Below are positions 34,104-42,591 of a stretch of 52,127 bases of DNA, one piece after another (positions within the stretch are counted from its first letter, which is position 1; each line of letters starts with the position of its first letter). This DNA is from Lachnospiraceae bacterium UBA3692 (GTDB lineage: Bacteria; Bacillota; Clostridia; Lachnospirales; Lachnospiraceae): positions 1-52,127 of the forward strand of contig DFIR01000036.1 of NCBI GenBank assembly GCA_002372815.1. The letters are read 5' to 3'. A program made the translations under genes and the position numbers. Under the pieces are notes generated by a model, which saw nothing but the letters and a program-made list of their open reading frames with translations, was not told the DNA's origin and ran no database searches.

Positions 34104-35891
34104 TTAATCCTCCCAATACCCCATATGCCCGAACACTTCTTCCATAGGCCTGCCGTTGACGGTCCAGCCGGTCTCCTCGCTGCCGCCGATGTAGAGGCGG
34201 CAGATGGTGCCCTCAGGGAGGGCGTCATCGCGGACATAGGCATCCAGGAAGGACACGCCGTCCGTACGGCAGAGATCAAGGGAGGCGTAGGGAGCGATCG
34301 TCCCGAGGCGGCTCTCCGTGGCATCATCGTCTGCAAACAGCTCCGCCTCGAAGCCTTCGCCGTTACCCATGATCGGCTGGCTGTTCCGGATCCGGAAGAG
34401 GCCGTTCATGACCGGCAGACCGCCCTCGCCCAGGCGGGCAGAGCCATCCAGGAACAGTTCCTGGATCGTCTCCATGGTGCAGCGCAGGTCCAGAGCCCCT
34501 ACGTCCGGCATGGTGTAGGCGTTGTGGGATCTGACCATGTAGAATTCTCCCTGCGTGCTGCCAACCAGGGTGAAGGAGGCGGCAGGAGTCTGGCTGTCGT
34601 CCGCCGCTTCGGAAGTCTCCACACGGTAGGCATCCGTATATTCGTCATCACAGCCGTAGAGGTAAGTCTGTCCGTTCACCTGGCCGAGGTAGCAGGTGTA
34701 CGGTTTGTGAGGCGCCTCTGCCGGCTCCAAACGGCCACTTCCTGTGCCGGGATTACTGCCCATTCCGGTCGGCACCCCCGCGCCGAGGATCCGTTTCACA
34801 TCTGTGCGGCTGTACCAGTTCAGATAGTCATAGGGGACGGTATCGAGCTGTTCCCGCAGGATCTCCCGGCACAGGCTGAAGGGGAGGAAAGCTGAGAATT
34901 CCTGGTGCCGCTCGTCGGCACTGCCCGGCTGTCCTGCTGTCCGCAGGACGATGCGGAATTCGAGTCCCTCCGGGTACACCATCCAGGCAAAACTCCCATC
35001 GTCCCGTCCGCCCTCCATGGCGGCGCGGAGCAGTTCGATCTCTGCCTCTCTCTGGGAGCGGGCCGCACCGCTGCGGCGGTTGATCTCAAGGGCGTCCCAT
35101 ACGAGTGCCGGCAGAGGTTCCAGGTCGGTGAAGATGTCGGTCAGGGTCAGGCGGCGGCCGTCCTGCGCATCGATCGTGACACCGTGGACCTCGTAGTAGT
35201 CTGTCTCAAAACCCCGGTCATAGCGGTAGGTCTCCAGCACATAGCTGAGCATCTGCGTGTCGCAGCGGGCGATCTGGGGGCTGACCCAGGAGGTCAGGTA
35301 GATGTAGGTGGTCTCCTTTTTGGCGGCCTGATAGGCGGCGTGCCGGTCCGGCCCCTCCGCCAGCTCACGGCGGACATGGTCCTCGACCTGCACGTTCAAT
35401 TCTTCCAGCGCCGTACCGATGACTGCGTGGGCAGTCTGCGGGTGCCCGGATGTCTCGGGCGCTTCCGCCAGCGAAGCAACGGCGTACTCCGCGCCGACGC
35501 CGCCCTCATAAGAGGTGTAGCCGTCCAGACTGTCTTTCCTCTCTTCCAGAACGACAGTCACGGGAGCGGCCTCGGAAGCGGGAAGGGCCAGCCCGGCTGG
35601 AGAAGCATCTCCGGTGCCGCCGGCGCCTTCATCCGCCTCAGGCGTCCACTCATCCTGCAGAGTGACGGCAGTGGACCATGTTTTGTCTTTCATGGGGTCC
35701 TCCTTGGCGGCCGGTGACGCGGCCTCATCCGCACAGCCGCAGAGCAGGAGAGGGACCAGTACAGACAGCAGAAGAGCGGGAAGCAGCCGGCCGCGTCTCC
35801 CCGGGAGCAGCCGGCCATGTCCGTTTGAAAGCAGCCTGCGGAGGCCATCAGTCAGCCTTCTGTGCCGGAAAAGTGCGGGCCTGGTCTTCAT
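34104..35891 (-). CDS. Lipoprotein with DUF4163/DUF3298-like domain
   Basis: 595 residues. A long Arg-rich N-terminus precedes the signal LLLSVLVPLLLCGC (lipobox LCGC, Cys near 52). The middle resembles the DUF4163-DUF3298 pair found in RsiV and PdaC: ETTYIYLTSWVSPQIARCDTQ, MLSYVLETYRYDRG and DGRRLTLTDIFTD. The C-terminal 250 residues are unfamiliar. AGGAGGTG precedes the ATG at 35891; an earlier in-frame start at 36032 has none. DUF3298 proteins often sense or bind cell-wall material, so a cell-envelope role is inferred. Confidence 0.75.
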   Translation of the reverse strand: MKTRPALFRHRRLTDGLRRLLSNGHGRLLPGRRGRLLPALLLSVLVPLLLCGCADEAASPAAKEDPMKDKTWSTAVTLQDEWTPEADEGAGGTGDASPAGLALPASEAAPVTVVLEERKDSLDGYTSYEGGVGAEYAVASLAEAPETSGHPQTAHAVIGTALEELNVQVEDHVRRELAEGPDRHAAYQAAKKETTYIYLTSWVSPQIARCDTQMLSYVLETYRYDRGFETDYYEVHGVTIDAQDGRRLTLTDIFTDLEPLPALVWDALEINRRSGAARSQREAEIELLRAAMEGGRDDGSFAWMVYPEGLEFRIVLRTAGQPGSADERHQEFSAFLPFSLCREILREQLDTVPYDYLNWYSRTDVKRILGAGVPTGMGSNPGTGSGRLEPAEAPHKPYTCYLGQVNGQTYLYGCDDEYTDAYRVETSEAADDSQTPAASFTLVGSTQGEFYMVRSHNAYTMPDVGALDLRCTMETIQELFLDGSARLGEGGLPVMNGLFRIRNSQPIMGNGEGFEAELFADDDATESRLGTIAPYASLDLCRTDGVSFLDAYVRDDALPEGTICRLYIGGSEETGWTVNGRPMEEVFGHMGYWED

Positions 35892-36122
35892 TGGGCACCT
35901 CCTGTGCGTTGGCGGAACGTTTTCTTCTGATTCCATCATAGCGTAAAAGGCGCCTGACTGAAAGTTCTGTCTGATTTGCATCCTTCCCGTCCATTCATTT
36001 CTGATGCGGACAGCAGGACCGGGCGGTTGCAATCGGCCCGGCTATGTGCTATGTTTACCTTGCTGTATTTCCTTTGGACAGGAAAGATGCGGGAGTACCG
36101 GAAACAGCGGGAGGATACCGTC

Positions 36123-36368
36123 ATGGATACCAGAGTCGCTGTCATCAGTATTATTGTGGAAGACCGCGCGCAGGCAGACGCGCTCAACAATCTGCTGCAC
36201 GATTACGGCGCGTACATCATCGGCCGTATGGGGCTTCCCTATCCGAAGAAGGGCCTCAATATCATCTGCGTCGCCATCGATGCCCCGGTGAATACGATCA
36301 ACGCGCTGACCGGCGCGATCGGAAGGATTCCGGACATCACGGCGAAGGTCTCTTACGCGAAGAAGTAG
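36123..36368 (+). CDS. TM1266-type putative iron-only hydrogenase regulator
   Basis: 81 residues with an ACT/NikR-like fold: RVAVISIIVEDRAQADALN, then GAYIIGRMGLPYPKKGLNII and the tail GRIPDITAKVSYAKK. This is the TM1266 family, linked in many Clostridia to [FeFe]-hydrogenase maturation genes. No hyd genes are in the window. GGGAGG lies before the ATG; an in-frame ATG at 36087 adds 12 residues. The ABC importer that follows after a terminator may be functionally linked. Confidence 0.88.
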   Translation: MDTRVAVISIIVEDRAQADALNNLLHDYGAYIIGRMGLPYPKKGLNIICVAIDAPVNTINALTGAIGRIPDITAKVSYAKK

Positions 36369-36483
36369 CCCAGCTCCCGATCCTCTGCAGACACCATCCC
36401 CTGACACCTAAACAGCCCGCCCCGCGCGCCGGCTCTTGCGGTGAAAGAATGGCGGTCCGACAAGGCTTTTGATGGCATTTTTC

Positions 36484-36522
36484 GGCCGCAGTATCTTATT
36501 CGGGGATACTGCGGCCTTTTTT
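36484..36522 (+). terminator. Terminator or attenuator before the ABC importer
   Basis: A perfect 12-bp stem GGCCGCAGTATC/GATACTGCGGCC is followed by TTTTTT. It lies 115 bp after the TM1266 gene and 50 bp before the lipoprotein gene. With so little room for a promoter downstream, a role in attenuation is possible. Confidence 0.85.
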
Positions 36523-36574
36523 CGTCTGAGGGATGGACAGGCGGCCATTATCATATTCGATGGAGGAAAGAACA

Positions 36575-37669
36575 ATGAAGAAGAAACTGTTAGCACTGGT
36601 CATGACTGCGGTCATGGCGGTATCTCTTGCAGCCTGCGGCGGCAGCACTGCCGGGTCCTCCGCACCCGCACAGGAGAAGAGCGAGGAGACGACAGAGACT
36701 GCGGCGGCGGAAGAGACGACCGTGGCTGCGACGGCGGAAGAGCCCGCCGCGGAGACGCAGCAGGAGACAGCGGAAGAGACTGCGCCGCTCAGACTGTATG
36801 TCCTTGCAGGCCCCACCGGCATCGGCGCGATGAACCTGTGGGCGGCCTCCGACGCAGGCACGACGGAGCAGGCCTATGAGATCACCATGACGGCGGCCAA
36901 TGATGAGGTCGTGGCGGCGATCTCAAACGGTGAGGCGGATGTTGCGGCGATCGCCACCAATCTTGCCGCGACGCTGTATAATAAGACACAGGGAGGCGTC
37001 AGGGTGCTCGCCGTCAATACGCTCGGCGTCCTGAGCATCCTCTCCCGCGGAGAGGCGCCGGCGAGCATTGCAGATCTTGCGGGCAGGACCATCTATGCAC
37101 CCGGGCAGGGTGCCAACCCCGAATACATTCTGCGCTACGTGCTCAGCGGCAACGGACTGGATCCGGATGCGGATGTGGACATCCAGTTTGTCGGAGAGGG
37201 AAGCGAGCTCCTGTCGGTGTGGGAGAGCGATCCTGAGGCGCTGATCATGGCTCCCCAGCCCGTCGCGACAACGCTTCTGATGCAGAACGAGGGCGCGGTG
37301 AAGGCCTTTGACATGACAGAGCAGTGGAATGCCGTCTCCGGCGGCGAGAGCACCCTGATGATGGGCTGCGTCGTCGTGCGCACGGCCTATCTGGAGGAGC
37401 ATCCGGAAGCGGTGGAAGTATTCCTGAAGGAATACGCGGACTCGGTCAATAAGGCACAGACCGATGTGGAGACGACCGCCCAGCTGTGTGAGTCCTACGG
37501 ACTCATTCCCAAGGCGGCCCTCGCGCAGAAGGCGATCCCTTCCTGCGGCCTCGCCTATATCAGCGGGGAGGAGATGAAGCAGCAGCTGGCCGGCTACCTG
37601 CAGGTCATGTTTGATGCCAATCCGAAGAGTGTGGGAGGCGCGCTTCCCCAGGAGGATTTCTACTATTGA
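36575..37669 (+). CDS. ABC importer substrate-binding lipoprotein (NMT1/SsuA-like)
   Basis: 364 residues. Lipobox SLAAC (Cys21), then a Glu/Thr/Ala linker to about 70, then a periplasmic-binding fold: LRLYVLAGPTGIGAMNLW, ISNGEADVAAIATNLAAT and ADLAGRTIYAPGQGANPEYI. The layout is that of the NMT1/taurine-binding type, which in relatives binds thiamine precursors, sulfonates or metals. The ligand here is unknown. GGAGG is spaced nine bases from the ATG. First gene of a three-gene importer operon. Confidence 0.88.
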   Translation: MKKKLLALVMTAVMAVSLAACGGSTAGSSAPAQEKSEETTETAAAEETTVAATAEEPAAETQQETAEETAPLRLYVLAGPTGIGAMNLWAASDAGTTEQAYEITMTAANDEVVAAISNGEADVAAIATNLAATLYNKTQGGVRVLAVNTLGVLSILSRGEAPASIADLAGRTIYAPGQGANPEYILRYVLSGNGLDPDADVDIQFVGEGSELLSVWESDPEALIMAPQPVATTLLMQNEGAVKAFDMTEQWNAVSGGESTLMMGCVVVRTAYLEEHPEAVEVFLKEYADSVNKAQTDVETTAQLCESYGLIPKAALAQKAIPSCGLAYISGEEMKQQLAGYLQVMFDANPKSVGGALPQEDFYY

Positions 37670-38412
37670 AGATAAGTTCCCGGACAACTTATACGGCAGC
37701 TGTCCTGTTCTGGCTGGTCGTGTGGCAGATCGCGGCCACAGTGGTGAATCGCGGCCTTCTGATCCCGATTCCGACCCCCGTCAGCACGGCAGCTGCCCTG
37801 GGACAGATCATGACGGACCCGGTCTCCCTTGCGGCGGCCGGGCTCTCTGTTATCCGGATCCTGGCCGGATTCCTGTGTGCCCTGGTCCTCGGGACGCTGC
37901 TGGCAGCGCTCTGTGTGCGGTTTGAGACAGTGCATGTGCTGACCGCCCCCCTACTGCAGCTGATCCGCACCATACCGGTCGCTTCGTTCACGATCCTTCT
38001 CTATCTGTGGGTCTCCCGCGGGAGGATCCCCTCCACCATATCCTTCTTCACAGTCCTTCCCATCATCTGGGCCAATGTGGAGAGCGGCCTCCGGTCCGTG
38101 GACAGGGAGCTTCTCGAGATGGCCCGCGTCTTCGGCATGCCGGGCGGTAGGATCCTGAAGGAGATCCTGCTTCCGGGGATCCGCCCCTTTATGGCGGCGG
38201 CGGTCTCCGGCGGGATCGGCTTCGCCTGGAAGTCGGGGGTCGCGGCGGAGGTGATCTGCCGCACACAGAACTCTCTGGGAGATCTTCTGTGGGCCGGGAA
38301 GAGCAGCGTGGATTATGACAAGGTGTTTGCGGTGACGCTCCTGATCGTGCTCCTGAGTATTCTCGTGCAGAAAGGGACGGAGCGCCTGTTCCCGAAGGGA
38401 GGCCGGGGATGA
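37666..38412 (+). CDS. ABC transporter permease (SsuC/TauC-like)
   Basis: 248 residues with six membrane helices and the family EAA loop LLEMARVFGMPGGRILKEIL near 145-164. Start is TTG at 37666 overlapping the previous TGA, with AGGAGG ten bases upstream. It pairs with the binding protein before it and the ATPase after it. Confidence 0.9.
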   Translation: MKISSRTTYTAAVLFWLVVWQIAATVVNRGLLIPIPTPVSTAAALGQIMTDPVSLAAAGLSVIRILAGFLCALVLGTLLAALCVRFETVHVLTAPLLQLIRTIPVASFTILLYLWVSRGRIPSTISFFTVLPIIWANVESGLRSVDRELLEMARVFGMPGGRILKEILLPGIRPFMAAAVSGGIGFAWKSGVAAEVICRTQNSLGDLLWAGKSSVDYDKVFAVTLLIVLLSILVQKGTERLFPKGGRG

Positions 38413-38972
38413 TCCATTTCGACAAGGTCTCTTTTGGCTATACGAGGGGCAGGGATGTCCTGCGGGATTTCTCCATGTCGATTCCTCCGCAGGGCAGGAT
38501 CTGCCTGTTTGGACGGTCGGGGTGCGGCAAGTCCACCGTGCTCCGCCTGGCGATGGGGCTGGAGAAGCCCCGCAGCGGCAGGATCACGGGCATAGAAGGG
38601 CTTGCGATCTCCGCTGTTTTTCAGGAGGACAGGCTCCTTCCCTGGAAGACCGTTCTGGAGAACGCCGCGCTGTTCGCGCAGCGGGACCGGGCGGAAGACA
38701 TCCTGACGCAGCTGGGCCTGGCAGAAGTGCTGCACAGCCTGCCGGCGGAGCTGTCCGGCGGTATGAAACGGCGGGCGGCCCTCGGCAGGGCGCTCAGTCA
38801 TGCTTCTGACCTGCTGATCCTGGACGAGCCCTTCACAGGGCTGGACGAGGAGACCAGGGAGCGGGTCATCGCGCTGGTCGACAGGGAGGCGCGGGACCGG
38901 ATGGTCCTGCTCGCCACCCATGACCTGCAGGAGGCGCAGGCACTCGGCGCGGAGATCGTGCAGCTGCAGTAA
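38409..38972 (+). CDS. ABC transporter ATPase (SsuB/TauB-like)
   Basis: 187 residues, short for the family. Walker A GRSGCGKST is at 35-43, the Q-loop is in AVFQEDRLLPW, the signature LSGGMKRR at 115, Walker B LLILDEP at 135 and the switch His at 171. The ATG overlaps the stop of the permease gene. It powers the importer of this operon. Confidence 0.92.
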   Translation: MIHFDKVSFGYTRGRDVLRDFSMSIPPQGRICLFGRSGCGKSTVLRLAMGLEKPRSGRITGIEGLAISAVFQEDRLLPWKTVLENAALFAQRDRAEDILTQLGLAEVLHSLPAELSGGMKRRAALGRALSHASDLLILDEPFTGLDEETRERVIALVDREARDRMVLLATHDLQEAQALGAEIVQLQ

Positions 38973-39051
38973 CAGGCGGCATGACCCGGCTGATGATCTA
39001 CCATGGCGATCACGGCTGGACCTATACGCCTGAGACATAAAGGAGTATGGT

Positions 39052-39657
39052 ATGGGATTTTGTTCATGGGCCGGCATCAATGAGGCCAATCAGATCTATC
39101 ATGATACCGAATGGGGGATCCCTGTCCATGACGACCGGCAGATGTTCGAGCATCTGACCCTGGAATGCCTGCAGTGCGGTCTCTCCTGGGACCTGATGCT
39201 GAAGAAAAGGGAGATCTTCCGCGCGTGCTTCTGCAACTTCGACTATGACCGCATCGCCGCTTTCAGTGAGGAGGATGTGGAACGCATCCTGCACACGGAG
39301 GGCATGATCCGGTCGCCCCGCAAGGTCCGGGCCGTCATCAACAACGCCCGGTGCTGTCAGAAGGTGCGGGAGGAGTTCGGAAGCCTCTGCGATTACATCT
39401 GGGGATATGCCGGCGGGAAAACGATCCTCTACCAGGGCCACGACAAGGGGCCCATTCCGGTCAGCAACGGGCTGTCCGACAGGCTCAGCAGGGACCTCAA
39501 GAAACGCGGATTCAAATATGTCGGGCCGGTGACGATCTATTCCCACCTGCAGGCCTGCGGCATCATCTGCGACCACGACCCGGAGTGTCCATGCTACCGG
39601 AAGATCGTCGCAGCGCACCCTACGGTGAGAAAATGCAGGGACAAGGAGGTCCTCTGA
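39052..39657 (+). CDS. tag: DNA-3-methyladenine glycosylase I
   Basis: 201 residues, the usual length. Zinc ligands are Cys4 (GFCSWAG), His17 (IYHDTEWG) and the C-terminal CDHDPECPCY. Other family text: FEHLTLECLQCGLSWDLMLKKR near 33 and GFKYVGPVTIYSHLQA near 158. It removes 3-methyladenine from DNA. AAAGGAG precedes the ATG. The gene stands alone. Confidence 0.95.
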   Translation: MGFCSWAGINEANQIYHDTEWGIPVHDDRQMFEHLTLECLQCGLSWDLMLKKREIFRACFCNFDYDRIAAFSEEDVERILHTEGMIRSPRKVRAVINNARCCQKVREEFGSLCDYIWGYAGGKTILYQGHDKGPIPVSNGLSDRLSRDLKKRGFKYVGPVTIYSHLQACGIICDHDPECPCYRKIVAAHPTVRKCRDKEVL

Positions 39658-39668
39658 CCGCGGTCCTC

Positions 39669-39821
39669 ATGAATACGGGATTCTCCAACTACCGGCTGGT
39701 CCGTCTGGCGGGCGGGCTCTTCCTGAATTATCAGGCGGCACCGGTTTTGTATATCGTGATCGTCACAGCGGCACTGATGTTCGGCCGGCGGAAATATCGC
39801 GGGCTGCAGGTTGGAAAGTGA
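39669..39821 (+). CDS. Possible 50-residue membrane peptide
   Basis: MNTGFSNYRLVRLAGG is followed by one hydrophobic helix (APVLYIVIVTAALMF) and a basic tail. It begins 11 bp after the tag stop. AAGGAGGT at 39643 is rather far from the ATG. It could equally be the end of a lost gene. Confidence 0.35.
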   Translation: MNTGFSNYRLVRLAGGLFLNYQAAPVLYIVIVTAALMFGRRKYRGLQVGK

Positions 39822-39874
39822 CGCCCCGGTGTATAAGTCCTCCAAAGCTTCTCCGCCTGCTAAGGTCATGTCTG

Positions 39875-39923
39875 AAGCCCTGTAGAGGTGTACTGCAATC
39901 TGCAGTACAATCCTACAGGGCTT
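39875..39923. other. 49-bp near-perfect palindrome before a lipoprotein gene
   Basis: AAGCCCTGTAG pairs with CTACAGGGCTT (11 bp), then TGTACTGCA pairs with TGCAGTACA (9 bp), with a 3-nt internal loop on each side and only ATC in the apex. No T-run follows. Its right arm overlaps the -35 box of the next promoter, so it could be an operator as well as a transcript hairpin. Confidence 0.75.
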
Positions 39924-39950
39924 GAAAACATATATTCATGGGTATATTCT
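39922..39950 (+). promoter_or_regulatory. Promoter of the lipoprotein gene at 39994
   Basis: TTGAAA (39922-39927) is 17 bp from TATTCT (39945-39950), in an AT-rich context. The palindrome ending at 39923 overlaps the -35. Confidence 0.5.
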
Positions 39951-39993
39951 TTATATATAGAGGCTGGGACTATTTCGAAAGGAGAACGATCAG

Positions 39994-40533
39994 ATGAAAA
40001 AGCTGGCAGTTATTACATTACTTCTCGCAATGCTCTGCAGCCTCGCCGGGTGCGGCGGCAAGCAGGCAGACAGCGGCAAGGAGGCGGCTGACGGCAAGGA
40101 GGCGGCAAGCGTGGAGACCACAGAGTCCACGGAGTCCACTGAGTCTGCAGTGACGGAGGATCAGGACTGGCAGAACCCCGTGATGAATTTCATCGGCGAG
40201 TACCAGTGCGATCGCGCGCACGCCACCATTGAGTGCATGGGCAAGGATGAGGCCATCATCACGATCGAGTGGGCCGGCAGCGTCTCCGATTACGCCCATT
40301 GGGACATCTACGGACATCTGGATACAGAGACCATGACCATCGCGTACGACGGATGCACCAAATCACACATCGTCTACAACAAGGACGGCGAGATCGAGAG
40401 CGAGGAGCAGGAGTACGACGACGGCACCGGCACCATCACATTCAACGACGACGGCACGTTCACCTGGCATGAAGACCAGTCCGAGACCGGCACCGACATG
40501 GTGTTCGAGTGGCTGGATGTGACAGGCGAGTAA
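39994..40533 (+). CDS. Lipoprotein of unknown function
   Basis: 179 residues. Signal peptide with lipobox SLAGC (Cys20), then a Lys/Glu/Ser/Thr linker with repeats of TEST, then a small beta-rich domain of about 120 residues (FIGEYQCDRAHATIECMG, AIITIEWAGSVSDYAHWDIYG, GTGTITFNDDGTFTWHED). This looks like a lipocalin-like or META-type barrel, without a firm family. GAAAGGAG precedes the ATG. It has its own promoter and terminator. Confidence 0.75.
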   Translation: MKKLAVITLLLAMLCSLAGCGGKQADSGKEAADGKEAASVETTESTESTESAVTEDQDWQNPVMNFIGEYQCDRAHATIECMGKDEAIITIEWAGSVSDYAHWDIYGHLDTETMTIAYDGCTKSHIVYNKDGEIESEEQEYDDGTGTITFNDDGTFTWHEDQSETGTDMVFEWLDVTGE

Positions 40534-40572
40534 GCACCTGTCACGGCAGAACAGACCGAGACACACTCCGGG

Positions 40573-40622
40573 GATGCACTGTGTTACGGAGAGTAACATC
40601 TCTGTCACAGTGCATCTCTTTA
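40573..40622 (+). terminator. Terminator after the lipoprotein
   Basis: GATGCACTGTG and CACAGTGCATC form an 11-bp stem enclosing a second small stem GTTAC/GTAAC, followed by TCTTT. The weak T-run lowers confidence. Confidence 0.6.
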
Positions 40623-40768
40623 CGGTTACCGGGAACCCTTTCTATGATGAGGCTGTCAAAGAAAACCGCACAGGTGCGGAAATCAAAAGGAGGTCATCAA
40701 TTGATCACTATATGAAAAAGAAAAGCTTTCAGGAGTTTTTGAATGAGGCTATCGGCTTGAGAGGAGAT

Positions 40769-41686
40769 ATGATACATACAGCTAAGATCAAACGTCTGAC
40801 ACTTATTATTTCCCTGGCACTGGCGGCCGGTCTTTTGGGCTGCGGTGCAGATCGGGGGACACCGGAAGCGGAGCCTGCTTCGGCCAGCTATAAGCTCACG
40901 TCTGTTCATCAGGTAAACGGACGGCAGGGAATCTGCACCGAGGGCGGCTGCTACTGGGTCAGCGGTTCGGGCAGTCTGACGAAATATGACAAGGACTGGA
41001 ATGTGATTGCCGAAAACACAGACCCTTTTGCCGGTTATGAACTGGAGGTCAACCATATCGGTGACATCGATGTGTGGCAGAACGAACTGTACCTTGGCGT
41101 AGAATACTTTATGGACGGTGAGGGCAGGAATATTCAGGTCGCTGTGTATGACGGCGATACGCTGCAGCTCAAACGCGTATTTCCTTTCCGGGCCGATACC
41201 GGTCAGCTGGAATGCTCGGGGATCGCGGTCGATCCGGACTCCGGGACGGTATATATGTGCTCCTGGATCGATGATGCATCCAGTGAGTATCTCTATATGT
41301 ATGATCTGGAGTCGGGACAGTATAAAGGGAAACTGCACATGGATCCTGTTCCGAAATGGATCCAGGGAGTCGCATATAACGATGGAAATCTCTATGTGAC
41401 ATGCGATGACGGTGACGCGGAAGAAGACGCGCCGGATCATATGTATCGGATCGAGGCTGGTGAAGACCGGCTGAACGGCAAGGTGTTCCTGGAGAAGACA
41501 TTTGATGATGTGACAAGACAGGGAGAGATCGAGGGCTTATGCTTCGACCGGGAGAGCAGCCGTTTCCTTCTCCTTTACAATCGGGGCGCCCGCATTATCC
41601 TCGGCATGCCGAAAGGATTCTACGAGGGCTATACCGAGGAGATACACGAGGTGTTTGTTTTCGACGTGATCGCGGAGGCTCCGTGA
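40769..41686 (+). CDS. Lipoprotein with beta-propeller-like domain
   Basis: 305 residues from ATG 40769: basic start MIHTAKIKRL, hydrophobic core, lipobox GLLGC (about Cys21). The mature part has repeated strand pairs (GDIDVWQNELYLGVEYFMD, IQGVAYNDGNLYVTCDDGD, IEGLCFDRESSRFLLLYNRG) as in a six-bladed propeller or SdiA-regulated/esterase-like domain. GAGAGGAG lies just before the ATG. In-frame starts further upstream (40574, 40712) have no signal peptide at the right place. Role unknown. Confidence 0.7.
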   Translation: MIHTAKIKRLTLIISLALAAGLLGCGADRGTPEAEPASASYKLTSVHQVNGRQGICTEGGCYWVSGSGSLTKYDKDWNVIAENTDPFAGYELEVNHIGDIDVWQNELYLGVEYFMDGEGRNIQVAVYDGDTLQLKRVFPFRADTGQLECSGIAVDPDSGTVYMCSWIDDASSEYLYMYDLESGQYKGKLHMDPVPKWIQGVAYNDGNLYVTCDDGDAEEDAPDHMYRIEAGEDRLNGKVFLEKTFDDVTRQGEIEGLCFDRESSRFLLLYNRGARIILGMPKGFYEGYTEEIHEVFVFDVIAEAP

Positions 41687-41690
41687 GCAT

Positions 41691-41722
41691 AGGGCCCATC
41701 GCTTGAAGCGGTGGGCCCTTTT
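41691..41722 (+). terminator. Terminator after the propeller lipoprotein
   Basis: AGGGCCCATCGCTT pairs with AAGCGGTGGGCCCT (one G-T pair) and is followed by TTTT. Confidence 0.88.
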
Positions 41723-41750
41723 CGATTATTACAGAAAACGGAGGTACGCC

Positions 41751-41912
41751 ATGAAACTGCCGGCAAGGTCCGAAATGATGGAATCCCTGGTTCAGGAACG
41801 GAAGGAGAACCAGCGGGAAGAGAAGCAGCTGCAGGAGGAGATCGACCGCATCCTGAAAGAAAAGGCCATTACAGAAAGCATCTCCCCAAGTGCCGAGGAA
41901 CTGGACAACTGA
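41751..41912 (+). CDS. Small coiled-coil protein
   Basis: 53 residues, nearly all charged: SLVQERKENQREEKQLQEEI and similar, a single helix of coiled-coil type. CGGAGG is spaced seven bases from the ATG. It ends directly against the esterase remnant, with adjoining stop and start codons. Unknown; could be a relic. Confidence 0.45.
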   Translation: MKLPARSEMMESLVQERKENQREEKQLQEEIDRILKEKAITESISPSAEELDN

Positions 41913-42161
41913 ATGACCGCCTTCTCAGCGCACACAAGGCCGATCAGGGAGGCGCCCCGGTTTACTCCTATGGCTTCGATCATGCGGGGCGTCTGGGCGC
42001 AGTTCGCCAGAACGGGTGATCCGGCAATCGAGGGATTTCCTAAGTGGGAGGCATTTACTCGGGAAAACGGCGTGGTAATGGTATTGGATCGCGTACCTTA
42101 TCTGAACGAACAACATGACGCGACTCTGATCGGCTTGCTGAAGCCGGGTTATGAATGGTAA
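41900..42161 (+). pseudogene. Remnant of a type B carboxylesterase
   Basis: In one frame GGAPVYSYGFDHA (to about 41985) and in the next frame MRGVWAQFARTGDP followed by FPKWEAFTRENGVVMVLD are two pieces of the C-terminal part of carboxylesterase/para-nitrobenzyl esterase proteins. They are joined with a frameshift. The segment between them, with the active-site His, is missing, and the whole N-terminal catalytic part is absent. Confidence 0.7.
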
Positions 42162-42591
42162 AGGAGCTTTTCTGGTGAATCCATTTACATACAGCTATCC
42201 AGTGAAAGTATATTTCGGAATTACTTCTGTCGCAGGCCATGAATCAGGGCGAAGTGAGTTATGAAATGGCATATACCTATGATGAGCAGGGTATCATGAG
42301 CAGAGTGACATATGGAGCTCCGGGGGAAGGAGACAAGCAGTTCTCAGAATATCTTTCGATCGGAGCTGTACCGCTTGGATCTCAGTATTATCACGGGAAC
42401 CTGTTTATTCCTGATGATCTGGAAACGTTAGCGCTGTAGATCTGGATCTGCAGGTATAGGATCTCCTGAGTGCTTTGGAGCATTTGGAACAGGCGGGTAT
42501 AACTGCGGGCGTCGATCACGCCATCGACGGTGCGCCGGAAAGCATTTTTGTCTATGATGCTTCCGATCCGGCCGGGCATGTTCCTATCTGA
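42162..42591 (+). pseudogene. Fragments of unidentified genes
   Basis: A 66-residue frame at 42239-42439 (MNQGEVSYEMAYTYDEQG...) has no clear ribosome site. A second frame ends at 42591 with DHAIDGAPESIFVYDASDP. They do not join in one frame. The last part carries the 40-bp sequence that recurs at 44094. I read this as decayed coding DNA. Confidence 0.4.
42537..42576 (+). repeat. 40-bp direct repeat, left copy
   Basis: GGAAAGCATTTTTGTCTATG and the following 20 bases to GGCCGGG match 44094-44133 with a single difference (T/C at the ninth base). The left copy ends eight bases short of the DUF2812 stop codon, so the pair brackets the PadR-DUF2812 operon. Confidence 0.85.
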
